Shown: positions 1-6,987 of the stretch, piece after piece
How positions within the stretch are numbered: the stretch's first letter is position 1
Layout: each line of letters starts with the position of its first letter
Assembly (NCBI GenBank): GCA_900752815.1
Contig: CAADWS010000209.1
Span: forward strand, 1-9,712
Length of the DNA stretch: 9,712 bases
DNA from: Bacteroidaceae bacterium
GTDB taxonomy: Bacteria > Bacteroidota > Bacteroidia > Bacteroidales > Bacteroidaceae
Direction: 5' to 3'
Made by a program: the position numbers and the translations under genes
Notes under the pieces: model-generated
What the model saw: the letters and a program-made list of their open reading frames with translations, nothing else
What the model was told of the DNA's origin: nothing
The model's database searches: none

Positions 1-17
1 CCGCCACACCGACCGGA

Positions 18-33
18 GCCGGCCGCTGCCGGC
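18..33. repeat. GC-rich hairpin in leader region
   Basis: GCCGGC and GCCGGC form a perfect 6-bp stem around the 4-nt loop CGCT. It lies in otherwise AT-rich sequence and may be the terminator or 3' end of a gene outside the window, although no T-run follows it. The 14-nt core CCGGCCGCTGCCGG recurs in the hairpin at 3909-3930. I see no convincing coding sequence in 1-247: the frames open at the left edge stop within 250 nt and read like non-coding sequence. Confidence 0.4.
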
Positions 34-131
34 CATATGCCCCAAAAAGCGAAAACTTTCCTTTCGTCGTGCTAAAAACAGGGCGGGAAAAACGTGCAGC
101 CCTTTAATTTTCATTAAAAAAGAAGGTCCGA

Positions 132-163
132 TTTGGATATCTCACGGTTTTTCTCGTAATTTG
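132..163 (+). promoter_or_regulatory. candidate Bacteroidota promoter for the SIMPL gene
   Basis: TTTG (132-135) is followed 21 nt later by TAATTTG (157-163). This resembles the Bacteroidota -33 TTTG / -7 TAnnTTTG promoter, but the -7 box is one base short. It lies about 85 nt upstream of the SIMPL start in an AT-rich stretch. This is a weak call based on pattern and position only. Confidence 0.35.
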
Positions 164-247
164 TCCGACAGAAAAACCAATCTCCTGCCAGAGAACAACA
201 CCGAAAAACCTGACACATATTCAAGACATAACTAAAACACACTAACG

Positions 248-979
248 ATGATGAATGCAAAACAACTTCTGTTGAGCGGTTCTCTCGCTATTGCCGCACT
301 CTTCGGCACCGCTCAGGCCGCCATGGCCCAAGTGAATGAAAAAACGCCTTCAGTGGACATCCAGGCCACAGCCCAGCGTGAAGTCATGCCCGACGAACTC
401 ATACTTTCCATCACCATCCGCGAAAGCGACTACAAGGGGAAGGAAAAGCTCGACGACAAACAGGAACAGATGATTTCGGTGCTCCGCCGGCTGAAGATTG
501 ACTACGAAAACGCACTGACCATCCGCGAGATGGGCAGCAGCGTCGCCTTCAAACTCTTCTCCAAGAACCCGTCGACCCGCACCGAGGCCACCTATTTGCT
601 CAAGCTGGGCGATGCCGCCACGATGCAGCGCGTGGTGGCAATGCTGGAAGAGTGCCACATCTCGAACATCCAGCTGGTGCAGACCCGCTACACCAAGAAG
701 GACGAGCTGAAAGTGGAACTGGGCGTTGAGGCCATGAAGAAGGCACAGGCGGAAGCCACCGCACTGGCCGGCGCCGTGGGACAGACCGTCGGCAAGGCCA
801 TCAGCATCAGCTCATGGATGTCGGACAACGCACCGCAGCCCCGCTTCTACAAGATGGCGGCAGCTCCGGCAAATGCCGAAATGGCCATGGACAATGCCGC
901 AGCCGGCGGCAGCAACACACCCGGCATCAGCGGCATCACCTTCACGGTGAACGTATCCGCCAAATTTGAACTGAAATAA
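248..979 (+). CDS. exported SIMPL domain (DUF541) protein
   Basis: The 243-residue product has a signal peptide: Met-Met-Asn-Ala-Lys, a hydrophobic core at about residues 7-24, and a likely cleavage after AMA (25-27). The mature part matches the SIMPL/DUF541 pattern: an opening strand with the VDIQATAQREVMPDE stretch (about 36-50), alternating strands and helices, and a closing ITFTVNVSAKFEL strand. Length is normal for the family. It should be periplasmic or envelope-located. SIMPL proteins have been linked to stress tolerance in some bacteria, but no biochemical activity can be assigned here. A Met/Ala-rich loop lies at about 205-222. ATG codons at 248 and 251 are both possible starts; no Shine-Dalgarno is visible, as is usual in Bacteroidota. 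The gene is monocistronic, closed by the terminator at 1037-1076. Confidence 0.85.
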   Translation: MMNAKQLLLSGSLAIAALFGTAQAAMAQVNEKTPSVDIQATAQREVMPDELILSITIRESDYKGKEKLDDKQEQMISVLRRLKIDYENALTIREMGSSVAFKLFSKNPSTRTEATYLLKLGDAATMQRVVAMLEECHISNIQLVQTRYTKKDELKVELGVEAMKKAQAEATALAGAVGQTVGKAISISSWMSDNAPQPRFYKMAAAPANAEMAMDNAAAGGSNTPGISGITFTVNVSAKFELK

Positions 980-1036
980 GTCACGCCCCATACAGCCGCA
1001 CCTTCTCTGCCCCAAACGGCAGTTCCGGCTGCAACG

Positions 1037-1076
1037 AAAAAAACGGAAACGCCCTTTTCGCCGTTTCCGTTTTTTT
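1037..1076 (+). terminator. strong intrinsic terminator after the SIMPL gene
   Basis: A perfect 15-bp inverted repeat (1037-1051 and 1062-1076) surrounds a 10-nt loop. The core arms are ACGGAAACG and CGTTTCCGT, flanked by seven A on the left and seven T on the right, so it could terminate in both directions. It lies 58 nt after the SIMPL stop codon and separates that gene from the thiamin unit. Confidence 0.85.
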
Positions 1077-1087
1077 CGCTACTTTTG
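1056..1087 (+). promoter_or_regulatory. candidate promoter of the thiamin unit
   Basis: TACTTTTG at 1080-1087 matches the Bacteroidota -7 consensus TAnnTTTG exactly. The sequence 20 nt upstream is TTTC (1056-1059), a one-base variant of the -33 TTTG. Transcription would start near 1094 and run into the TPP riboswitch about 60 nt later. The -33 region overlaps the terminator of the preceding gene. Confidence 0.5.
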
Positions 1088-1154
1088 TCACCGACGAGGC
1101 CGGTTGCTCCTCTTTCCGGAAAACAACTGCGGAACAGCCCGGCCCGTTGCAAAA

Positions 1155-1234
1155 CACGTTAGGGGTGCTGCATCCAGGCAGCTGAGATCATACCCTTTGA
1201 ACCTAACAGCATAATGGCTGACGGGAAAACGGAA
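1155..1234 (+). promoter_or_regulatory. TPP riboswitch (THI element)
   Basis: The conserved THI-box parts occur in order: GGGGTGC (from 1162), CTGAGA (the loop that reads the pyrimidine ring of TPP), ACCCTTTGAACCT, then ATAATGGCTGACGGGAA. A short P1 can form from CGTT (1157-1160) and AACG (1228-1231), and AGC/GCT can pair around ATAATG as P5. Downstream are a methyltransferase, tenA and thiD, which fits thiamin control. TPP riboswitches normally switch expression off when TPP is abundant. With the hairpin at 1288-1324, transcription termination is the likely mode, although I did not work out an antiterminator. Confidence 0.93.
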
Positions 1235-1287
1235 CACGGGGCGGCCCCGACTGCCCCCGCAGCAGAAAACGCAGACTGCGCACCATA

Positions 1288-1333
1288 AACGACCGTAACT
1301 CCCCATAGCCGGGTTACGGTCGTTCTCCGTTTT
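1288..1333 (+). terminator. putative riboswitch expression-platform terminator
   Basis: A perfect 12-bp inverted repeat, AACGACCGTAAC (1288-1299) and GTTACGGTCGTT (1313-1324), encloses a 13-nt loop. A short pyrimidine tract containing four T (1330-1333) follows. It sits between the TPP aptamer and the first gene, where a regulated terminator is expected. The T-tract is weak, so it could instead be a plain structural element. Confidence 0.6.
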
Positions 1334-1382
1334 CTCCCGGCACAACCGAATGTTCAACCCAACAAAATAGCTGAAGAATCAC

Positions 1383-2087
1383 ATGGGATACAAAAGTTTT
1401 GACCAATACGCCTCCGAATACGACGCCTGGTTCCTCGAGAACGAACGCGTGCTGGAGTGCGAAGTGCGACTGGTAGCGGCCTGCCTGCAGCCCGGACGCG
1501 ACATTCTGTCGGTAGGCTGCGGCAGCGGCCTGTTCGAGAAAATCCTGGCCGACCGCTACGGCATCCGCGTGGCACGCGGCATCGAACCGGCTGCGGCCAT
1601 GGCTGAAATCGCCCGCCGCCGCGGCGTCGACGTCACCGTGGGCACAGCCGAGGACACCGAGTATGGCACAGCCTGCTATGACACGGTGCTTTTCAACGGT
1701 TGCCCCTGCTACATGAACGACCTGGCTCTGGCCCTGCGCAAGGCCTACGACGCTCTCCGCCCCGGCGGCACCGTGGTGGTCATCGACGTGCCGAAGGAAA
1801 GCGCCTACGGGCTGCTCTACAATCTGGCACTGGCCGTAGGCACCTGGGACCACCCGCTGCTCGAAGGCGTACAGCCTCTCTGTCCTTATCCCATCGAACT
1901 CGTGAAACAGGCCAACTGGCGCACCACCGCCGAAAAGGCGCGTCTGATTGAGGACGCCGGCTTCCGCCAACTCACCTACCGGCAAACGCTGACAGCGTCG
2001 CCCTGCTATTCACACCTGGTGGAGGAAGACCCGCAGGAGGGCTATGACCGCGGTGCCTACGTAGCCATCTGTGCCACGAAGCCCTAA
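1383..2087 (+). CDS. class I SAM-dependent methyltransferase in the TPP-controlled unit
   Basis: The 234-residue protein has a class I methyltransferase Rossmann fold. Motif I is ILSVGCGSG (41-49), the SAM ribose-binding acidic residue is probably Glu68 in GIEPA, a motif II-like acidic turn is TAEDTEYG (about 88-95), and VLFNGCPCYMND (about 102-113) with LRPGGTVVVID (125-135) covers motifs III and post-III. The substrate is not evident. It is the first gene after the TPP riboswitch, with tenA starting 73 nt beyond its stop, so it is probably co-regulated with thiamin salvage. No standard thiamin pathway enzyme in bacteria is a methyltransferase of this type. It could act on a thiamin-related pyrimidine or thiazole, or be an unrelated gene caught in the unit. 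Cytosolic; no signal peptide. ATG 1383 is the natural start and has no Shine-Dalgarno. Confidence 0.85.
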   Translation: MGYKSFDQYASEYDAWFLENERVLECEVRLVAACLQPGRDILSVGCGSGLFEKILADRYGIRVARGIEPAAAMAEIARRRGVDVTVGTAEDTEYGTACYDTVLFNGCPCYMNDLALALRKAYDALRPGGTVVVIDVPKESAYGLLYNLALAVGTWDHPLLEGVQPLCPYPIELVKQANWRTTAEKARLIEDAGFRQLTYRQTLTASPCYSHLVEEDPQEGYDRGAYVAICATKP

Positions 2088-2160
2088 ACGGGCGGCAGCG
2101 CTCCGGCCTCCGGCCCGCCGGCCGGCAGGCTCCCCGTTCATCTCCAACCGTCCCGCGCCC

Positions 2161-2850
2161 ATGACTCCTCAACCCTCTCATCCACAACCCGTCCGCCGCT
2201 GGAGCGAAACGGCCTGGCAGGCCGCCGCCGGCGAATGGGAACGCCTCTGCCGCCTGCCCTTCGTGACGGGCCTCATGCAGGGCACACTGCCCGAAGCCCG
2301 GTTTGTCCGCTACCTGCAGCAGGACATGATTTACCTGCGCCACTACAGCGAAGAAATGCAACTGCTGGCCGCCCTCATGCCCACGGCACCGATGCGCCGC
2401 TTTTTCAGCGACCTCGCCACCGAAGGCGTAGCGGCCGAGGACGAACTGCACCGTCTGCTGGCCGGACGCTGGCAGGTGAAGCCGGCACCGCCGCTGCCCG
2501 CGACGACCGGCTACCTGGCCTTTACGCGCCGCCAGCTCGAAAGCGGCAGTGCCCCGCTAGCCATGGCGGCCCTGCTGCCCTGCTTCTGGGTATACAACGA
2601 ACTGGGGCACTACATTGCCGCCGGCGCCACTACCGCCAGCAATCCCTACCGGGCCTGGATTGACACGTACGAATCGGAGGAAATGGACCACGTAGTGGAA
2701 CATGCCATCGACGTGGCCGACACGCTGGCCGAAAGTACCGACGAGGCCACCCGTGAAGCCATGCGCCGCCTTTTCGTCACCGCCACCGCGTGGGAGCGCG
2801 TCTTCTTCGAGCCCGACAGCTTCACCGGCGAAGCCGGACTTGCTTTATAA
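2161..2850 (+). CDS. tenA: TenA-family aminopyrimidine aminohydrolase / thiaminase II
   Basis: The 229-residue product matches TenA/THI-4 over its whole length. TenA hydrolyses aminopyrimidine products of thiamin decay (and thiamin itself, poorly) to HMP for reuse. Visible family features are the opening [21 protein letters not shown] with Asp55, Tyr118, [11 protein letters not shown] with the catalytic Cys141 (so the TenA_C class), YESEEM (170-175), and the C-terminal WERVFFE with Glu212 in the position of the conserved catalytic Glu. Start choice: an in-frame ATG at 2071 overlaps the methyltransferase and would add 30 residues rich in Arg and Pro that are unlike the family, so ATG 2161 is preferred. 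The next gene is thiD, which phosphorylates the HMP product. Control is presumably by the TPP riboswitch upstream. Confidence 0.93.
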   Translation: MTPQPSHPQPVRRWSETAWQAAAGEWERLCRLPFVTGLMQGTLPEARFVRYLQQDMIYLRHYSEEMQLLAALMPTAPMRRFFSDLATEGVAAEDELHRLLAGRWQVKPAPPLPATTGYLAFTRRQLESGSAPLAMAALLPCFWVYNELGHYIAAGATTASNPYRAWIDTYESEEMDHVVEHAIDVADTLAESTDEATREAMRRLFVTATAWERVFFEPDSFTGEAGLAL

Positions 2851-2856
2851 GGCATT

Positions 2857-2993
2857 GAACTGACTGTAAAAAAATCCGGACTGCCTGTATAAGAGGATGA
2901 ACACCCTAAATAAAAAGAAGAACAGGCTGAGTAAGAGGGAGAGCAGGTTACGTAAGAGAACGAACAGGCTGCATGGAATACCGAGAACCATCC
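2857..2993 (+). repeat. degenerate 21-bp tandem repeat array, array 1
   Basis: Similar units begin at 2857, 2878, 2899, 2920, 2941, 2962 and partly at 2983, an exact 21-nt step each time. The approximate consensus is GAACAGGCTGnnTAAGAG plus three variable bases. Units 4 to 6 are the most alike and the first unit begins GAACTGACTGT. The array starts 6 nt after the tenA stop and fills most of the tenA-thiD gap. No sensible peptide is encoded. A 21-bp step equals two turns of DNA, so phased protein binding is possible, but the function is unknown. Confidence 0.75.
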
Positions 2994-3016
2994 TTTTCTG
3001 AAAAAAATTACCGCAT

Positions 3017-3844
3017 ATGAAATATAACCGCGTATTGACCATCGCCGGCAGCGACTCGGGCGGTGGCGCAGGCATCCAGGCCGACATCAAGGCCATTTCA
3101 GCCTGCGGCTGCTTCGCCACATCGGCCATCACGGCCGTCACGGCGCAAAACACACTGGGCGTGGAGGCTGTCGAAGGCCTGTCCACCGCCATCATCGAAC
3201 AGCAAATCGCCGCCGTGCTGAGCGACATCGGCACCGACAGCGTGAAAATCGGCATGCTCCATTCGGCCGACGTGGTGCGCACCGTAGCCGCCACTCTCCG
3301 ACGCTTCGGGGTGGACAACGTGGTGCTCGACCCCGTCATGGTGTCGACCTCGGGCCACCGGCTCATTGAGGAAAGCGCCGTCGACGTGCTCCGTTCGGAA
3401 CTCATCCCGATGGCCCGCATCATCACGCCGAACATCCCCGAAGCCGAAATCCTGCTCGACGCTCCCATCCCGTCACAGGACGGCATGCCCGACGCCGCCC
3501 GCGAACTGGCCCGGCGCTACGGCGTTTCGGTGCTGCTCAAGGCCGGACACATGACGGAGGCCTGCCTGACCGACATCCTCTACAACCGCGAAACGGACCA
3601 GGTGCTGGCGCTCGCCTCCAAGCGCGTCGACACCCGCAACACGCACGGCACCGGCTGCACGCTCTCCTCGGCTCTGGCCGCCTTCCTGGCCAGGGGACTG
3701 GCGCTCGACGAAGCCGTACGCGCAGCCAAGGACTACATCAGCGGTGCCATCGTGGCCGGCGCGGCATACGAAACAGGCCACGGACACGGCCCGGTGTGCC
3801 ACTTCTACCGCTATCTGCAACATCATACCGGGGAAAACGATTAA
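3017..3844 (+). CDS. thiD: hydroxymethylpyrimidine/phosphomethylpyrimidine kinase
   Basis: ThiD phosphorylates HMP to HMP-P and then HMP-PP, the pyrimidine donor for thiamin phosphate synthesis. The 275-residue product has the normal length and full ribokinase-like fold. It shows the N-terminal [16 protein letters not shown] (10-25), Gln44 in AQNT and Met80 at the HMP-binding positions, [12 protein letters not shown] (105-116), TPNIPEAE (137-144), and the anion-hole/catalytic loop [10 protein letters not shown] (210-219) with Cys214. It is not fused to thiE, as happens in some relatives. It follows tenA on the same strand after a 166-nt gap filled by array 1, with no obvious terminator between, so read-through from the riboswitch unit is likely. 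The ATG at 3017 gives the canonical start. Confidence 0.95.
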   Translation: MKYNRVLTIAGSDSGGGAGIQADIKAISACGCFATSAITAVTAQNTLGVEAVEGLSTAIIEQQIAAVLSDIGTDSVKIGMLHSADVVRTVAATLRRFGVDNVVLDPVMVSTSGHRLIEESAVDVLRSELIPMARIITPNIPEAEILLDAPIPSQDGMPDAARELARRYGVSVLLKAGHMTEACLTDILYNRETDQVLALASKRVDTRNTHGTGCTLSSALAAFLARGLALDEAVRAAKDYISGAIVAGAAYETGHGHGPVCHFYRYLQHHTGEND

Positions 3845-3848
3845 AAAG

Positions 3849-3880
3849 GGAAAAACGGCGCGGAAACTGTCCGCTTTTCC
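3849..3880 (+). terminator. weak hairpin behind thiD
   Basis: GCGGA (3860-3864) and TCCGC (3870-3874) pair around a 5-nt loop. GGAAAA (3849-3854) and TTTTCC (3875-3880) extend the stem past a 5-nt left bulge. It begins just after the thiD stop. There is no T-run beyond the stem, so the terminator role is uncertain. Confidence 0.35.
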
Positions 3881-3881
3881 G

Positions 3882-3889
3882 TAAATTTG
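3882..3889 (+). promoter_or_regulatory. candidate -7 box for the GNAT gene
   Basis: TAAATTTG matches the Bacteroidota -7 consensus TAnnTTTG exactly and sits 72 nt upstream of the acetyltransferase start. No TTTG is found at the right distance upstream, where the thiD hairpin lies, so this is a half-supported promoter. Confidence 0.35.
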
Positions 3890-3908
3890 CCCCAAGACAC
3901 CGGAACCG

Positions 3909-3949
3909 CCGTCCGGCCGCTGCCGGACGGGACGGTCCGAAACTTTTTT
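3909..3949 (+). promoter_or_regulatory. strong hairpin with alternative pairing in the GNAT leader
   Basis: CCGTCCGGC (3909-3917) and GCCGGACGG (3922-3930) form a perfect 9-bp stem with loop CGCT. The right arm can instead pair through CGGAC (3924-3928) with GTCCG (3935-3939), just ahead of a six-T run (3944-3949). This is the layout of a terminator with a competing upstream hairpin, or simply a terminator for thiD. It lies between the candidate -7 box and the acetyltransferase start. Confidence 0.5.
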
Positions 3950-3961
3950 CCGCACATGGCT

Positions 3962-4450
3962 ATGGAAATCAGAAAAACTACGCCCGACGACCTGCCCGCG
4001 GTCATGGACATCTTCAGCGGCGCCCGCCGCTACATGGCGGCCCACGGCAATCCGCACCAGTGGGTAAACCGTCCCACCGAGGACGACGTCCGCCACGACA
4101 TGGCCGGCGGCCATTCCTACGTGTGCACGGAAGGAGACTGCATCGTAGGCACCTTTGCCTACCTGCCCGGCCCCGACCCGACCTACCGCACGGTGTATGG
4201 CGGCTCCTGGCCCGACGACGAGCCCTACGGCGTCATCCACCGCATTGCCGGCACACCGGGCCACCGCGGCGTCTTCGACGCTGCCCTGCGCTGGGCCTTT
4301 GCCCACTGCAGCCGCCTGCGCATCGACACCCATGCCGACAATCGCATCATGCAGCGCCTGCTGCTCGACCGCGGCTTCCGCCACTGCGGCACCATCCTCC
4401 TCAAGGACGGAAGTCCGCGCCTGGCCTACTTCAAGCATCAGGAGCCCTGA
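3962..4450 (+). CDS. GNAT family N-acetyltransferase
   Basis: The 162-residue protein reads as a GNAT acyltransferase. It opens with MEIRKTTPDDLPAVMDIF, the typical first strand and helix. A central sheet segment includes the IVGTFAYLPGPDPTY stretch. An acetyl-CoA-binding part, HRIAGTPGHRGVFDAALRWAF, stands in for the usual Q/RxxGxG/A loop in a diverged form, and the C-terminal LRIDTHADNRIMQRLLLDRGFRHCG is the standard motif B with Asn-x-x-Met and GF. The substrate cannot be told: it may be a small amine, an amino acid or a protein N-terminus. ATG 3962 is chosen because the family pattern begins there; ATG 3956 (two residues longer) is equally possible. The next gene starts 58 nt later on the same strand and could be co-transcribed. 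Confidence 0.85.
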   Translation: MEIRKTTPDDLPAVMDIFSGARRYMAAHGNPHQWVNRPTEDDVRHDMAGGHSYVCTEGDCIVGTFAYLPGPDPTYRTVYGGSWPDDEPYGVIHRIAGTPGHRGVFDAALRWAFAHCSRLRIDTHADNRIMQRLLLDRGFRHCGTILLKDGSPRLAYFKHQEP

Positions 4451-4508
4451 CCGCCCGCACAAGGCCCGGCATTGCCCCGAAACAAACGCTTAAAAACCTT
4501 ATCATACG

Positions 4509-4988
4509 ATGTGGAAAGACGCATTCAACTCAACGCTTTCGCTTTTCGGCCACCGCAACTGGATTGTGATTGCCGACAAAGCCTACCCGCAACAGAAGGG
4601 TGGAGGCATCCTCACGCTCGACAGCGGCGAAGACCTCCCCGAAGTACTCGACTACGTGCTGGCTGCCGTCAAGACCGCGCCACACGTCCGGCCCAAGGTG
4701 TACACCGACCTGGAGCTCCGCTACATGGACAACAGCATCCGGCCCGGCGCCGAAGAACTGCGCGAGCGCATCTACCAGACCATCGGCCGCCACGTGCAGG
4801 GGCCGCTGCAATGCCTGCACCACGAAAAGGAACTGTTCCCCAAATTCCGGAGCGTGGCCGAAAACTTCTCCATCCTCGTCATCAAGACGGAATGCACGGT
4901 GCCCTATTCGTCCGTGTTCCTCGAACTCGACTGCGGCTACTGGAGCGAAGAGCAGGAGCGGCAGCTGCGCGGCAAGATGGGCGAATAA
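4509..4988 (+). CDS. RbsD/FucU-like small protein
   Basis: The 159-residue protein has no signal peptide or membrane segment. Several landmarks recall the RbsD/FucU sugar mutarotase/pyranase family: LFGHRNWIVIADKAYP (12-27) with Gly14-His15 and Asp23, resembling the family GH..xIVIAD..xP start, and VIKTECTVPYSSVFLELDCG (124-143), resembling the family TGE..PYaN..L..G end. The equivalents of the sugar-handling His and Asp are therefore present, while Thr-Glu-Cys replaces Thr-Gly-Glu. Members convert sugar anomers (ribose, fucose). No sugar kinase or transporter lies nearby, so the substrate is unknown and the match is by eye. It follows the acetyltransferase gene and precedes a long hairpin at the convergent junction. 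Confidence 0.6.
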   Translation: MWKDAFNSTLSLFGHRNWIVIADKAYPQQKGGGILTLDSGEDLPEVLDYVLAAVKTAPHVRPKVYTDLELRYMDNSIRPGAEELRERIYQTIGRHVQGPLQCLHHEKELFPKFRSVAENFSILVIKTECTVPYSSVFLELDCGYWSEEQERQLRGKMGE

Positions 4989-5027
4989 CCGCCCGCCGGC
5001 CCGGCGCGCCACCTCCCGCAACCACAA

Positions 5028-5088
5028 CAATACGGGCAGCAACGGCAATTTCCCCGAACGAAGGGAAAGCCCGTTGCTGCCCGTATTG
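5028..5088. terminator. long bidirectional hairpin between convergent genes
   Basis: An 18-bp perfect stem (5028-5045 with 5071-5088; core arm TACGGGCAGCAACGG) encloses a second stem, TTTCCC (5049-5054) with GGGAAA (5063-5068). It lies 40 nt from each of two converging stop codons (4988 on plus, 5128 on minus). No good T-tract follows on either strand, but position and stability suggest a shared terminator or transcript 3'-end protector. The rest of 4989-5127 is GC-rich and shows nothing else. Confidence 0.75.
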
Positions 5089-5127
5089 CATTCCCGCCCG
5101 CCGGGGCAGGAGAGGGGAGCGCGCCCG

Positions 5128-6987
5128 TCAGAAGCGGTGCTTCACGTCGCGCTCCTCGTCAAAGTCGGTATGTTCAAACGTATTGTTCTCTATTTTCACG
5201 TTCACCACACGGTCGAAGAGGAAGCGGTGGCGGTTCCAGTGGAAGGGCGGGAAGTCGTGGTTCTGAACCACCGTATTCCGGCGGAAGGTCAGTCCGTCGA
5301 GCGACTTGGCATAGACCAGCGGCTGGTCAAAGGTTTCAAACACATTGTCCTCAATGACAACCCCCTTGCCGTTGCCCCCGTGGAAATACTGCTTCTGCTC
5401 CTTGAGCTGCGGGATTTCGGGATAGATGGAAATGACGCCGTCGGTAAACTGGAACATATTGGTCAGCGCATTGACGAAACGGTTCTTGCGGATAATCACT
5501 TCGCGGCAAGCTCCCGTCTCATACCAGCCGTTGCAGTCGCCACAGAGCAGAATGGCCGTGCCCGACGTGTGGTCGAACAGGTTGTGCTCCACCACCGTGC
5601 GGCGGGGCGTGCTGAAGAGAGTGCCGCGGGCGCGGTTGTTGCGGATAACGTTGTCGGCAAAGTAGACTTCGGGCGTCCACTCCAGGTTTTCAATGCCATA
5701 GTTGCCGTCGGCCACATCGGCGGGCACCGGCTTTTCAAAACGGATGCGGAACTCCTTGCAGCCGGAAAAGCGCGCCAGGTCGCCCTCCAGCCCCACCGTG
5801 CTCTTCGCCCGGGCTTCGCCATAAGGCTCGATGCGCTCGATGCGGTTGCCGCCGGCCACCTCCATCGTGTTCGAGCGCACCAGCTGCACCTCGTCGCCCT
5901 CGCCGCCCCAATAGAAGCCATAGGACTGGCCGTGCATGTAGCGGCCCACCACGGTGTGATCGTCCAGACGTTCCACCACACGCAGATAGGTGCCGTGCAC
6001 GTTGATGGCATCGTCCATCATGCCTTCATAGAGCCCGCCCACCGAAGAAATGCGGCCCTTGCAGCCGGAGAAGTGGGTGGCATCGGCCTGCGTGGTGAAG
6101 TAGCGGTTGGTGCCCTCGCGCAGCGCCACATTGAAATGGTCGAGCGCAATGTCCTCGCACACCTGTGCCAGGAGCCCCATGCCTTCGGCGTAGTGCACCG
6201 TGACGTTCGTCAGCCGTGTGTCCTCACAGTCGTAGAGGAAAACACCCGGAGTGGGGCGCGAATAGGGCCGCATCGCAATCACCGTACCCGGCACCAGGCG
6301 GCCGTCCTTCCAGGGCGCCTTCATCACGTAGGGTTCCACCTCGGTCAGCCCCTTGACGCCCAGGCCGATGTCGCTCGTCCGATAGACCAGATGGCGGGTC
6401 TTGCCGTCGAAGGCAATGCCCCAGGCCGGCGTGAGTTCCCAGCCCTCGCCCCAGACGACGAGCCGCCCGTCGCGCAGGTCATAGTTCACCTCCTTTTCGA
6501 GCCGGTAGGTGATTTCGCCCTTCGCCGTATCGTTTGCCAGCACCACCGCCTGCGAAATCTGCGGCTTGCGGCTGTCGATGGAAAGATTCATCACGCGACT
6601 GTTCTCGCAGCCCACCATCGAGAGGGGAATCATGCGGCCGTGCGTATAGATATTGGCCCCCTGGCCGTCGAGCGTGAAGTTGTCCATATCCTCCAGGGCG
6701 ATGGCCACGCTCTTGGGGTTGTCCTGGTCGTGGTTGGAGATGTAATACTCCCGTTTGGCGGCGTTCTCGGGATGGAAATCATAGTTGCCCTTGCCCAGCA
6801 CCAGACGCACCGACCGCGAGCCGCATTCGCGCTTGATTTGCTCCAGCGCCTTCACCATCAGCGGAGCCGCGTCAATGGTGGAATCGGGCAGGATGCCGAA
6901 CTGGGCGGCGTAATACACTTTTTCCCCACAGGAAGAAAACATCAGTATGGCCGAAGCGGCCACGGACAGGAAAATTCGGTTTTTCAT
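5128..6987 (-). CDS. GH110 alpha-1,3-galactosidase lipoprotein
   Basis: The 619-residue product matches the glycoside hydrolase 110 exo-alpha-1,3-galactosidases of Bacteroides (GlaA/GlaB), which remove terminal alpha-1,3-galactose from blood-group B and, for the B type, linear Gal-alpha-1,3-Gal glycans. A lipoprotein signal is present (MKNRIFLSVAASAILMFSSC, lipobox Cys20). Family stretches include YYISNHDQDNPKSVAI (81-96), right-handed beta-helix repeats throughout, TQADATHFSG (299-308) and EGMMDDAINVHGTY (321-334). Asp302 and the pair Asp325-Asp326 keep the spacing of the catalytic aspartates as I recall them from the family structure. ATG 6987 is chosen because a lipoprotein signal starts there and the promoter lies at 7123-7154; the frame stays open further upstream. 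No susC/susD or other glycan genes are in the window. Whether it is type A or B cannot be decided here. Confidence 0.93.
   Translation of the reverse strand: MKNRIFLSVAASAILMFSSCGEKVYYAAQFGILPDSTIDAAPLMVKALEQIKRECGSRSVRLVLGKGNYDFHPENAAKREYYISNHDQDNPKSVAIALEDMDNFTLDGQGANIYTHGRMIPLSMVGCENSRVMNLSIDSRKPQISQAVVLANDTAKGEITYRLEKEVNYDLRDGRLVVWGEGWELTPAWGIAFDGKTRHLVYRTSDIGLGVKGLTEVEPYVMKAPWKDGRLVPGTVIAMRPYSRPTPGVFLYDCEDTRLTNVTVHYAEGMGLLAQVCEDIALDHFNVALREGTNRYFTTQADATHFSGCKGRISSVGGLYEGMMDDAINVHGTYLRVVERLDDHTVVGRYMHGQSYGFYWGGEGDEVQLVRSNTMEVAGGNRIERIEPYGEARAKSTVGLEGDLARFSGCKEFRIRFEKPVPADVADGNYGIENLEWTPEVYFADNVIRNNRARGTLFSTPRRTVVEHNLFDHTSGTAILLCGDCNGWYETGACREVIIRKNRFVNALTNMFQFTDGVISIYPEIPQLKEQKQYFHGGNGKGVVIEDNVFETFDQPLVYAKSLDGLTFRRNTVVQNHDFPPFHWNRHRFLFDRVVNVKIENNTFEHTDFDEERDVKHRF

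Noticed and set aside
2071..2160. Longer tenA start overlapping the methyltransferase end
   Set aside because: It would add 30 Arg/Pro/Ala-rich residues that TenA proteins do not have; the family pattern begins just after ATG 2161.
3887..3961. TTG start for the acetyltransferase
   Set aside because: It would begin inside the -7 box and translate through a strong hairpin; the GNAT fold starts at ATG 3962.
3473..4462. Minus-strand open frame of 329 codons opposite thiD and the acetyltransferase gene
   Set aside because: It spans two recognisable plus-strand genes and the gap between them, and the translation shows no family features.
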